This document shows positions 1-8,331 of a stretch of DNA of 64,000 nucleotides, one piece after another. The DNA is from Trichomonas vaginalis G3. Its lineage: Eukaryota; Parabasalia; Trichomonadida; Trichomonadidae. The stretch lies in NCBI RefSeq assembly GCF_026262505.1, contig NC_067204.1, positions 20,801,300 to 20,865,299 on the forward strand, written 5' to 3'. A program made the position numbers and the translations under genes. Numbering within the stretch: position 1 is the first letter of the stretch; every line of letters starts with the position of its first letter. The notes under the pieces are model-generated. The model worked only from the letters and a program-made list of their open reading frames with translations. It did not search any database and was not told the DNA's origin.

Positions 1-392
1 TTTTCTTTCAGTACTTCCATTCTATGCTGAATATTTTCATCTGGTGTTGGAGTCTTTTGTATGTCGGCAAACATTTTTCGATATTCTTCTACTATGTCAG
101 CCGAATTTTTTTTAGACTCTTGGAAATATTCCATATTCTCCGCATACTCTTGTTGAGGGTCAAGATTTTTCGGCTGTTCCAAATCTTCATCTAGTTCTGT
201 GAAGTTAGTTTCCAAAGGAGTGACTTGTTCGTTTCCTTCAGGCTCTTCTAGCTGTTGTTGCTGAACTATTTCTTCCATGTCTGGTTGTATCTGAACTTCT
301 TCCTGTGGAGTTTCTTGTACCTCATCTGCTGGCATTTCATATATTCCGAGACCGTTTTCAACAATTTCCCTATCTACGTCATCCGCATTCAT
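1..392 (-). CDS. acidic, Q/E-rich protein of the virus-like element, 3' end outside the window
   Basis: An open frame reads on the minus strand from an ATG at 392 to the left edge without a stop, about 130 codons. It begins MNADDVDREIVENG and is strongly acidic and glutamine-rich. Its ATG overlaps the TGA stop of the preceding gene as ATGA, a compact arrangement typical of virus-like elements and unusual for trichomonad host genes. I recognise no domain. It is probably a structural or accessory protein of the element, by context only. Confidence 0.5.
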   Translation of the reverse strand, partial: MNADDVDREIVENGLGIYEMPADEVQETPQEEVQIQPDMEEIVQQQQLEEPEGNEQVTPLETNFTELDEDLEQPKNLDPQQEYAENMEYFQESKKNSADIVEEYRKMFADIQKTPTPDENIQHRMEVLKE

Positions 393-2089
393 AAGCTTTT
401 GTTCTTTCGTTCCGTCTCTATTTTTACGCGTTTCATGACGAAAGTTGAATTGTCATTTAGCTCTGACATCAAATATCTCGGAGTAAATTCATCCATGTCA
501 TTTGGATGATATGCTATTAAATCATATCCCTTAGCGAGCTTGTATTTTCCAGGTTTGAGATTATATCCGTTTTGGTGCTGAGCCATAAAGCTAAATAGGT
601 TCGGGTCAGTATTTCCATCCTTGAACTTTCCAATAGCTTCTTTATATCTGTCACTAAAGTCAACAGTATCTGGGAAACCACACTCTTCTTTAAGCATTTT
701 TAAGAATTCTTGGTTTCCTTGTTCTCTACTTCTTTTATGTCCTTGCTCTGTTTGTGGTTGTTGTTGTGCAGGGTTTTGAACTGTTGGTTGTGGTGCTGGT
801 TGTTGTGTTGGTTGTTGTGTTGGTTTTGGTGCATGCCTGTGTCTATGTCCATGTGACGATGTAAATGTTTTAGGTAGTCCTGGTGCAGGTGCTTCTCTTG
901 GAGGGTTTGGTGGTATATAAGTTCCACCAGCTGGCACATATGTTCCATCTGCAGCGTAATGTCCTACCTGACTTTTCGTTCTTAAGAAAGCATTTACTAG
1001 GTCTGTTTTGGTCTGTTGTAACTCTTTTTCTTGACTTTTCACAACAGTTGCTCTAACGGCGTCATAGGCACTTTGAACTGCCTGTCTCGTTGCTGCATCT
1101 GTTATTTTCGTCATATTTTGTGCTACTTCTTTTAACTCTTTGTCGAAACCTTCAGACTTCAGTTTCTTTCCAGATGAGAAGTCGTTCACTTGTTTCACCT
1201 TACTATGAAGAGCTTCGAAGGCGTTCTTAAAGTCAGCATTTGTTAAAGCTTCATTTGAACTGTCTTCATCCGCTTGTATTTTTGTCCTTATTGACCCTAT
1301 GAGTTGGGCTGCTTTAGCGTTGGCTTGGGCATCTAACCAGTCATTGTTAGCTTTTATATATTCTGCGCTTTTCATTGCCTTTTGCATAGCCGCGTCGTTA
1401 TTTTTACTTTCTTGTGCTAAGTTTTCATACTGTACGGTTTGGTTTTGCAACTGTAAAAGTTTTTCTGCCTTTACATTTGCTTCAACTTCTTTTTTATACT
1501 CATCGCTATCCATATATGTCTTCAGGGCTTTTTGTTTTATCTCTTCATCTTTCAGTATTTTATATTGAGTAGTATGGTTTTTCAAATTTATGACATCTTG
1601 TTCCATTTTTGCTACTTCTGTTGCTTTTTCTGACACTTTTTTCGCATATTCCTCTGTACTTAGTTCTTTCAGTTGTTCTTCTTTCTTCTTTTTCTCTACG
1701 TTTAACTCATTGAGTTTCTTTGTGTGTCTGTCATATTCTAGTTTCTTTTCGTTTTCACTTATTTGCTTCTGTATGTCTATGTTTGACTTTTTGACATCTG
1801 TTATTTGATTTTTGAGTGAACTCAAATTCATTTGACTTTGAGGGTTATAGGCTGTTCCGTCTGCAGCTCCACCATAGCCTGCCATTTTCGCTAAAAGTGC
1901 CGCTCTTAAACCTCCACTCTGTGCACCAACAACTCGGTTTAAAAGCATAGGGTTGCTTGACATTTGTTGCAACATAGTGGGGTCATTCAGCATTTGTTGT
2001 TGCAACTGTTGTTGTGGTGTCAGTTTTACTATTGGATGTTTCAATGCTCCCTTCCTCTTACGTATATTCTTACGTAGCTTACGTGGCAT
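389..2089 (-). CDS. coiled-coil, Q-rich protein of the virus-like element
   Basis: This 566-residue protein reads from the ATG at 2089. The open frame continues upstream into the repeat region, but the ATG followed by a very basic segment (PRKLRKNIRKRKG) is the natural start. Order: basic N-terminus of about 20 residues; a Q/M-rich stretch; a glycine-containing segment; a long charged coiled-coil region (roughly residues 85-330); a proline/glutamine-rich linker with PTQQ repeats (roughly 390-450); and a C-terminal globular part. The basic leader followed by a low-complexity or helical body would suit a structural protein of a virus-like particle, but no recognisable capsid domain was identified. 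The gene stops in an ATGA overlap with the next gene. Confidence 0.5.
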   Translation of the reverse strand: MPRKLRKNIRKRKGALKHPIVKLTPQQQLQQQMLNDPTMLQQMSSNPMLLNRVVGAQSGGLRAALLAKMAGYGGAADGTAYNPQSQMNLSSLKNQITDVKKSNIDIQKQISENEKKLEYDRHTKKLNELNVEKKKKEEQLKELSTEEYAKKVSEKATEVAKMEQDVINLKNHTTQYKILKDEEIKQKALKTYMDSDEYKKEVEANVKAEKLLQLQNQTVQYENLAQESKNNDAAMQKAMKSAEYIKANNDWLDAQANAKAAQLIGSIRTKIQADEDSSNEALTNADFKNAFEALHSKVKQVNDFSSGKKLKSEGFDKELKEVAQNMTKITDAATRQAVQSAYDAVRATVVKSQEKELQQTKTDLVNAFLRTKSQVGHYAADGTYVPAGGTYIPPNPPREAPAPGLPKTFTSSHGHRHRHAPKPTQQPTQQPAPQPTVQNPAQQQPQTEQGHKRSREQGNQEFLKMLKEECGFPDTVDFSDRYKEAIGKFKDGNTDPNLFSFMAQHQNGYNLKPGKYKLAKGYDLIAYHPNDMDEFTPRYLMSELNDNSTFVMKRVKIETERKNKSL

Positions 2090-2098
2090 TTTAAGTGA

Positions 2099-2880
2099 AG
2101 TTAAAAAGCGGTTTTTGACAGATGTTTTATTGTGACTTCTTCGTAAAGACTTTGTTGTGACTTCTTCGTAAAGACTTTGTTGAGATTTCTTCGTAAAGAC
2201 TTTGTTGAGATTTCTTCGTAAATGACCCAAAAATATATTTTAGGTGAAGAGGTGAGATTTCACCTCTTTTTTCACCTCATTTCTCACCTCTTGAATTTTC
2301 ATGAATTTCTTCGTAAAGACTTTGTTAAGACTTCTTCATCTAATTTCTCATGAACTTTCTTGTCTATGTTTTGTTGAGATTTCTTCGTAAAGACTTTGTT
2401 GAGATTTCTTCGTAAATGACCCTAGTAGTATATTTTTGGTGTAAATTTCATGAAAATTCAAGAGGGTGAAAAATTAGGTGAAAAAACAGGTGAAATCTCA
2501 CCTCTTCACCTAAACATTATTTTTGGTGTAAAATTCAACGGGTGAAAAATTAGGTGAGAAAACAGGTGACATCTCACCTCTTCACCTAAACATTATTTTT
2601 GGTGTAAATTTCATGAAAATTCAAGAGGTGAGAAATGAGGTGAAAAAACAGGTGAAATCTCACCTCTTCACCTAAAATATATTTTTGGTGTAAATTTCAT
2701 GAAAATTCAAGAGGTGAGAAATGAGGTGAAAAAACAGGTGAAATCTCACCTCTTCACCTAAAATATATTTTTGTCTGATTTTACGAAGAAGTCTTGACAA
2801 AACATTTACGAAGAAGAAGTCTTGACAAAGTCTTTACGAAGAAGTCTTAACAAAGTCTTTACGAAGAAGTCTTAACAAAA
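2099..2880. repeat. subterminal repeat array of the virus-like element
   Basis: Three blocks are visible. From about 2110 to 2420 the motif CTTCGTAAAGACTTTGTT recurs as direct copies. From about 2450 to 2768 a unit of about 80 bases recurs roughly four times; each carries AGGTGAAATCTCACCTCTT followed by a stretch reading TTTTTGGTGTAAA. From about 2770 to 2880 the first motif returns inverted (ACGAAGAAGTCTTGACAAAG). The block at 2243-2308 is also the reverse complement of part of the central units. The symmetry could form large stem-loops. Such arrays fit the terminal region of a Maverick; the matching other end would lie outside the window. Confidence 0.7.
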
Positions 2881-2986
2881 CATGAAAACATATATAATTT
2901 GTGAAAAGTGAAACATTATATAATGTTTTCGACCAAGAAGACTAACAATTTTCCGAATAAAAACTTCATTTATACTAAACATCTTC

Positions 2987-3019
2987 GGGGCTAGAAGGCA
3001 CGAAGTGCCTGGAAGCCCC
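2987..3019. other. 33-base hairpin beside the element tip
   Basis: Outer arms GGGGCT (2987-2992) and AGCCCC (3014-3019) and inner arms GGCAC (2997-3001) and GTGCC (3005-3009) enclose the loop GAA. It is by far the most GC-rich spot in its neighbourhood and is followed after six bases by a T run (3026-3058). On the plus strand a GC-rich stem plus T run resembles a transcription stop, but its place at the element tip may equally mean a role in element ends. Confidence 0.6.
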
Positions 3020-3023
3020 ACTA

Positions 3024-3058
<35 letters not shown>

Positions 3059-3059
<1 letters not shown>

Positions 3060-3711
3060 GAATAGCAATGAATAGTGATGTGGGTATAGAAAATGTAAGA
3101 GATATGAATGCAAAGCAATCAGTATTTAGGATATTGACCATAGATTTCGAAAAAAAAATGCTGCATATTGAGCGAAAACTATGATTATATTATAAGGCTG
3201 TCATTTAAAGCATAATGAAACTATTCCCTTTTCATTTTAATCGAATAAGATAGTAAAGATTTTTGAATTAGCTAGAAACTAATGAGATGTTTTCACAAAT
3301 CAGATTTTTAATCTCTATAATGCATAATTCACTCAATATCTTAATTTTGATATTGCGAGATATTTTTGCTATCGGTTTAGCAATTTTGACACAATAGCAA
3401 GAGGGTTCTATAAGCATTATTATCAACGTAGAATCTGAATATCATATCAGAAAATGTCGCAAATCCGACATTTACCCGACCAAATAGCAAAAATAATTGA
3501 ATACTTTTCGCAAAAACTTTAAAAATCGATAAAAATATGAAATATAGATATTAAAGAGACTTTTTATTTAATATTCATAAAGAGTTTCCAAAAATATGAT
3601 ACCGCAAAATTAAAAAAGTGACGTCTTGAGTGGAGTCAAAGGTCGAAATTGCTAGCTAAATGTTTTTTTAGCGAAATTGCGTATTGTACGTTTTTTCGCA
3701 AAACGAAACCC
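3059..3711. mobile_element. TA-flanked non-autonomous DNA transposon, copy A, 5' part displaced
   Basis: This segment is nearly identical to 8828-9423. It begins abruptly after the T run at 3058 and ends with the terminal inverted repeat GCAAAACGAAACCC followed by TTA. Copy A holds about 60 bases (about 3540-3600) that are missing from copy B; they lie between two copies of AAAAATATGA, so copy B probably lost them by slippage between direct repeats. The missing 5' portion should lie beyond the left edge if the virus-like element inserted into this copy. Confidence 0.8.
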
Positions 3712-3818
3712 TTATCGTAAATTTCTTATTTACTAAATTCTGTTTTGTTTTCCAGATGAATAACATATATATTTCTCATTTTAAATTTCAAAGTTGATGA
3801 TGGAAAATTTCTAATGTG

Positions 3819-3823
3819 TCATT
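3819..3823 (+). promoter_or_regulatory. Inr-like element TCATT of the 3842 ankyrin gene
   Basis: TCATT matches the trichomonad initiator consensus (TCA, pyrimidine, A/T) and lies 19-23 bases before the ATG. Confidence 0.5.
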
Positions 3824-3841
3824 TTTTTCTCAAAATTATTA

Positions 3842-5167
3842 ATGTCTGAGCAAGATAATCATCCAAATAAATACAGTGAATTGCGAAGTATCTCTAAATA
3901 CTACATTGATTCATTTAATGCATTGTATCATTTAAAAACAAAAAATGAAGAAGAATTAAAAGATATTTACAAAATGATCAAAACAGAATTGATTGATTCA
4001 AAGAAATATCTCCCAGAATATATTATAAAAGATATTTTAGGTATCATTCCGTATAATAACCGCTATACAAAGTCATATTTATCTCTTGCAAAACTCATTT
4101 CTGATGATTATCATGTCCAAGAGGTCAGAAATACTATACTTATTTCCAACTTCTTGTTCTATAAAGAATATGGAATTAAATTAGACAAATCCGATTATTT
4201 TGAAAAATCCGACTCAGAAAATCTGGATATTCATACAGAAAATACAATTTACAGGGCAATTATGTATAATGACTTAGAAAAATTCATTGCATTCACAGAA
4301 AGAGATGGATTTGATGAAGATCAAACACTTGAAAGCGATTTGTATCCAGTATATTACCCAAAATATTCATTGCTTGAATTATGTTGTTACCATGGAGCAG
4401 TTGATTGTTTCAAGTTATTAATATCGAAATTTCACTCAGAAATAACTCAATCATGCCTTCAATTATCATTTTTGGGCGGAAATCAAGAGATCATGAGTGA
4501 ATGTTTGAAATATCAAACGCCATCTAAAGAATGCATGTTTTATGCAATTCTTTCACACAACATTGATTTTGTTACATTTTTGATGAATGAATACAACATA
4601 GAGATTGATTTAGAAAATTGCGGAAGATTTAATAATCTTGAATCATTTTTAGTTTATTTCGATCAAACTAATGATATTAACAAATGCTTTATTTATTCCA
4701 CACAGTTCAAGACTCTATCCTTTTGCGAATATTTCCTCTCATGCGGTGCAAATATCGATGCAAAAGATGAAAGTGGAGAAACTGCTCTTCATATTGCTAC
4801 TCAAGTTAATAGTACTGAAATAGTCGAATTTCTTATTTCACATGGTGCAAAAATCAATCAAAAAGATAATGATGGATTCACCGCTCTTCACTGTACAATA
4901 TTTTATTTTAATAAAGAACTAGCTGAACTTCTTGTCACACATGGTGCAAATATCAATGAAAAAGATTATGATGGAAAAACTCCTCTTCATATTGCAGCAT
5001 TTAATAATATTAAAGAAGTAGCCGAACTACTTATTTCACATGGTGCAAATATCAATGAAATAGATGCAAGTGGACGAACTGCTCTTGATGTTGCAATATA
5101 TACTAATAGTAAAGAAATGATGGAACTTCTCTTTTCACATGATGCAGAATTTAATTCTACTTTGTAA
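3842..5167 (+). CDS. trichomonad ankyrin-repeat family protein
   Basis: The protein has 441 residues and belongs to the large T. vaginalis ankyrin family that begins MSEQDxHPNKYSELRSI. Residues 1 to about 110 form the family helical head (IIPYNNRYTKSYLSLAKLIS is characteristic). Residues about 120-285 are the degenerate ankyrin-like middle region, including LLELCCYHGAVDCFKLL. Canonical ankyrin repeats fill about 290-441 (repeated SHGANINEKD and TALHIA), about four to five of them. No catalytic domain or membrane segment is seen; a protein-binding scaffold role is inferred. Near-identical relatives lie at 13010, 33806 and 57368, with a split one at 26571. Confidence 0.9.
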   Translation: MSEQDNHPNKYSELRSISKYYIDSFNALYHLKTKNEEELKDIYKMIKTELIDSKKYLPEYIIKDILGIIPYNNRYTKSYLSLAKLISDDYHVQEVRNTILISNFLFYKEYGIKLDKSDYFEKSDSENLDIHTENTIYRAIMYNDLEKFIAFTERDGFDEDQTLESDLYPVYYPKYSLLELCCYHGAVDCFKLLISKFHSEITQSCLQLSFLGGNQEIMSECLKYQTPSKECMFYAILSHNIDFVTFLMNEYNIEIDLENCGRFNNLESFLVYFDQTNDINKCFIYSTQFKTLSFCEYFLSCGANIDAKDESGETALHIATQVNSTEIVEFLISHGAKINQKDNDGFTALHCTIFYFNKELAELLVTHGANINEKDYDGKTPLHIAAFNNIKEVAELLISHGANINEIDASGRTALDVAIYTNSKEMMELLFSHDAEFNSTL

Positions 5168-5781
5168 GACGTTTAAGCAAAACGTGTATGGTGAAAGATT
5201 TATATATACATTACGCAAATCGATGTTTAAGAATCAGCTGCAACGATAGAGAGGGTTCAATTTTTGTGTACTTTTTTACAAAATAATCGTTATTGTCCAT
5301 TTTAATAATATCTGCTGCATTTGATGAAAATGATTAAAAAGTAACACACAATCGCGTATCATTGAAGCGGACCCTTAAGAGTCGCCTCTACTCGCTACCT
5401 TTACGGGCATGAATTGTTCAAATTGTACAATTAGTACTAATTATATAGGAATATTTTCGTCTTTGTATTACCTTTCACATAGTCAGATATAGTCAAAGTA
5501 CCTTTATACTGGACAGTGATAGTATGAAATATTAAGAATCAGAGTTATTGCTTTGAAGGAGAAGTGAAGTGACTCTACTAGTAGACTCGACCATTAAATT
5601 TACAAATAATTCACAGATTTTTACAAAGTTGGAGATCCCAGCCGTTATTTCTCCAAACGAGATCCTTACTGTGGACCTTATAAAATGAAACAATATAAAA
5701 CTTTAGTAGAATAACTGAAACGGTTTTTAAAGGTTTCCCAAACCGTTAACACCATCACCTCATTTTATGTTTTGATGATAA
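5168..5781. other. intergenic stretch, no gene
   Basis: No convincing gene. There is a small inverted repeat (AACGGTTT at 5719-5726 with AAACCGTT at 5740-5747). A CCCTTAAG near 5371-5378 resembles the tip of the TTAA elements, but no partner end is visible. Confidence 0.5.
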
Positions 5782-6765
5782 AGAATTATATTACAATATG
5801 AGCTATCTAAGAAAAACATTGGTAAACTCAATGTTACTCGCAATGGAAGTCGATTTACTTTTGGTTTTCCATGTGATGATTCATCAGGTGATTGTACACC
5901 ATATACAGTTAAACTTGTTCATGGAGTGTACTTATTTGAAGCATGGGGTGCATCAGGAACGGCCCAAATACATCCTAATGGGCCAGTATTTCCAGGTTTA
6001 GGTGGATATTCATCGGGAATTCTTAAGGTTAATGAACCATTATTGACGATATATTTATATATAGGATCCCAAGCTTTGTTTAATTCCATCAAAGAATCAA
6101 TAGGAGAGGCATATATTGGTGGAGGTTCTTCTGATATTCGCCTGTATTCAAATCCTTCCTTTGATTGGTTTGACCCTTTGTCTCTCCGCTCCCGAATTTT
6201 GGTTTCAGGTGGGGGTGGTGGGTCAGAATGGGCTGGTTCACAAGGAGGCCACGGTGGAGGATTAGAAGGAGGTGCTAGTAACAAAGATGCAAAAGGAGGA
6301 ACACAAACAAGAGGTGGAATTGCATGTCATGATTTTATTGGGTATAATTGCACAGAAGGATTGTTTGGTATGGCATCATATGTTTCAAATTCATATGATT
6401 TTGGTGGTATGGGAGGTAATGGATATTATAGTGGTGCTTCTATTGATTATGCAGGTGCTGGTGGTGGGGGAAGTTCATTTATTTCAGGATATGAAGGTTG
6501 TATTGCTCTTAATAGTGATGCAGACAACTCTCCAAATCCAAATAACTCTTCTATCCACTATTCAGGTAAATATTTTATTAATCCTATAATGATCCAAAGA
6601 AATAATCCTATGCCTCTTTACGCATCAGATTCTTATGGTATTGGAAATTTAGGGCGAGGTGTTATTCGAATTACAGTCCTATCTTATTACCTTTGTACCA
6701 ATCAGCGTAGTTATATTTTTGAATTAAATCTTGTTAAACTTTCTTTAGTTTTTATTGAATTGTAA
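5782..6765 (+). pseudogene. glycine-rich (ALK/LTK GRD-like) protein, no in-frame ATG
   Basis: An open frame runs from the TAA at 5779-5781 to a TAA at 6763-6765, about 327 codons. The readable part goes from GFPCDDSSGDCTPYTVKL through VYLFEAWGASG to several glycine clusters (SGGGGGS, GGHGGGLEGGAS, GAGGGGSSFISG). This pattern matches the glycine-rich domain found in ALK/LTK receptors and in an expanded trichomonad family of putative surface proteins. No ATG occurs in this frame before the conserved region. An ATG at 5798 lies in another frame (+1) and would join it after one frame change. The C-terminus shows no clear membrane anchor. It is either a 5'-damaged gene or one with an unseen first exon. 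Confidence 0.6.
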
Positions 6766-7290
6766 ATATAAAAAAATATCATTTTTATTAATTATTTTTT
6801 AATCTTTCAGTTTTTCCTAATTATTGTAAGAAAATAGGAAAATAGGATTTGCAAACGCAAATTTAATTTTCAGAAATATTTTTAATATTCTTATACATTT
6901 ACATTATGATTTCCAAACATTTTATGGAATGTTATAATATTTAACTAATAATATTAAGGCTGCACTTACGTCCATCTGACTTTAATTCAGTTTTTTGGCA
7001 ACTGGCGTGAAGCATAATTGAAAATTAACCTTAAACATCTGAATAGAAGGCCGTGTCATAGGGGTGTAAGTACACCTTTAAGAAAAAAATTGTTTTTGCA
7101 TGTTTTTTGCATTTGTAAACTTGAATTTAGATTATTGGCGTGTTAACTTTTCAATTCTCTCAAATTTTGAGAGGCAGACCAGCCATTTTTCATTTTTATG
7201 TACATTATATAGCTAGTTCAAGTTTTAGAAAAACTATTTTTTTTAATATGAGAAATAATCTTTATAAAATACAATAGAAATCAAGGTAAT
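6766..7290. other. intergenic stretch holding a 121-bp TTAA miniature element
   Basis: The stretch holds the miniature element at 6958-7078 and AT-rich filler. Nothing else is seen. Confidence 0.6.
6958..7078 (+). mobile_element. TTAA-flanked miniature element (MITE), family 1, copy A
   Basis: The 121-base element lies between TTAA at 6954-6957 and TTAA at 7079-7082. It starts GGCTGCACTTACGTCC and ends GGGGTGTAAGTACACC, imperfect terminal inverted repeats. A second copy in opposite orientation is at 12582-12701, similar along its whole length. There is no coding capacity. TTAA duplication is the hallmark of piggyBac-type transposition; the family is inferred from that alone. Confidence 0.75.
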
Positions 7291-8331
7291 TTACAAAGCA
7301 TCTGGTGAAAGAATGTAACCATGATACTGAGGAAGCTTTGGACAGCAATATTTGCACATAGATTCCTTGAAACTTCGTTTGTGGGCCATGAGTTCGCCAG
7401 CATCAGTAATTAATTGGTCTACATTCCAATTCTTGAACTTTTTGATCTCATCTAAAGCGTTTATACAGTTTTCTGGTATTTTGATCTGATGTGTATGCGC
7501 AATTGTAAATGCATTGATCATATAGTTGTAACTCTCAAGCCTACCGAATATTTGATCCCAAATTCTCAATGTTGATTCAATATCGTGCTCATCTGAGAAT
7601 AATAATAATTCGAATTTGACTCCAAACAAAAGGATGGAGACTCCTTTGGATGAAAGGAGATTGTACTTAGGGCGGTCATAGTTTAAAAGGATCTTATCGA
7701 GGTCATTAAAGTGTTTAACAAGCTCTTTCTGATTATCAAGGAGTCTGGCCATTGGAATGAGACTTAATGTGCTGCAAACAAGGTGATAAGCTATAGCTTC
7801 AGCGAATTCTAGAGGAAGATTGCCTTGTTGGCAAAATCTTAAAGCAAGAGCGAAATAAATGTAGCCATACTTATCATAGCCCTGTGTATATTGTATTTCT
7901 GGATGTTCTCGTTCGAGTACTGCAAAAATTCTTGAAATTCTAAATTCAATATCAATCTTTTTTGAAAGATCAAGGCCAAATGATGGATCAATGGACTTAA
8001 AATACGGCATGGCCTTTGTTATATCTGTTCTTAATGCAGTTTCAGTTTTTGTTGATACAATTGCCAAAGGATCATCTTGAGATTTTTCAAAATAGAATTT
8101 GAGGTGATCATAATACATATCTGTAGCCTTTAATAAGCTTTGAGACCATTTTGATCTATTAGGAACAATAATTTTCAGATAAATCAAGTAGGAAATGAGT
8201 CTATCAATTGGATTTTTCTTTGCACTGTCTGTAAGAAGGAATTTTCTAGCATCCATGTAATTAAAGATGAGGCCATCTCCAAGTCTGAATGCATCGGTCA
8301 AAACAACTTCATCAGGAGTCTTAAGTTGCAT
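7291..8331 (-). CDS. TBC-domain (Rab GTPase-activating-like) protein
   Basis: The protein has 346 residues, starting at the ATG at 8331. A TBC domain spans about residues 95-320. The glutamine-finger motif is present as YTQGYD (148-153), against the family YxQG. The arginine-finger motif IxxDxxR reads LRTDITK (about 100-106), with lysine where the catalytic arginine is expected. In known TBC proteins Arg and Gln act together on Rab-bound GTP, so this copy may be a weak or inactive GAP that only binds Rabs. It should act on cytosolic faces of endomembranes. Family call secure, activity uncertain. Confidence 0.8.
   Translation of the reverse strand: MQLKTPDEVVLTDAFRLGDGLIFNYMDARKFLLTDSAKKNPIDRLISYLIYLKIIVPNRSKWSQSLLKATDMYYDHLKFYFEKSQDDPLAIVSTKTETALRTDITKAMPYFKSIDPSFGLDLSKKIDIEFRISRIFAVLEREHPEIQYTQGYDKYGYIYFALALRFCQQGNLPLEFAEAIAYHLVCSTLSLIPMARLLDNQKELVKHFNDLDKILLNYDRPKYNLLSSKGVSILLFGVKFELLLFSDEHDIESTLRIWDQIFGRLESYNYMINAFTIAHTHQIKIPENCINALDEIKKFKNWNVDQLITDAGELMAHKRSFKESMCKYCCPKLPQYHGYILSPDAL

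Larger units (their letters stand above)
1..3058 (-). mobile_element. Maverick/Polinton-like element, one end only (runs off the left edge)
   Basis: This is the terminal part of a large virus-like element. Seen: two tightly packed genes on the minus strand, an end region (about 2099-2880) rich in direct and inverted repeats, a hairpin at 2987-3019, and a 33-base T run at 3026-3058. After the T run the sequence switches abruptly to the interior of a DNA transposon whose complete copy lies at 8432-9423, so the right boundary sits at about 3058/3059. Mavericks are abundant in T. vaginalis, which makes them the best candidate. No polymerase, integrase, ATPase or protease gene lies in the visible part, so the family is inferred. 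The visible genes are open and the boundary is sharp, so the copy looks young; whether the whole element is intact cannot be judged. Confidence 0.5.

Noticed and set aside
2450-2880. Regularly repeated units resembling a CRISPR array
   Set aside because: The units are contiguous without unique spacers, mirrored, and at the end of a eukaryotic virus-like element.
5919-6284. Proline-rich frame opposite the glycine-rich gene
   Set aside because: It is the mirror image of the GGN-rich codons on the plus strand.
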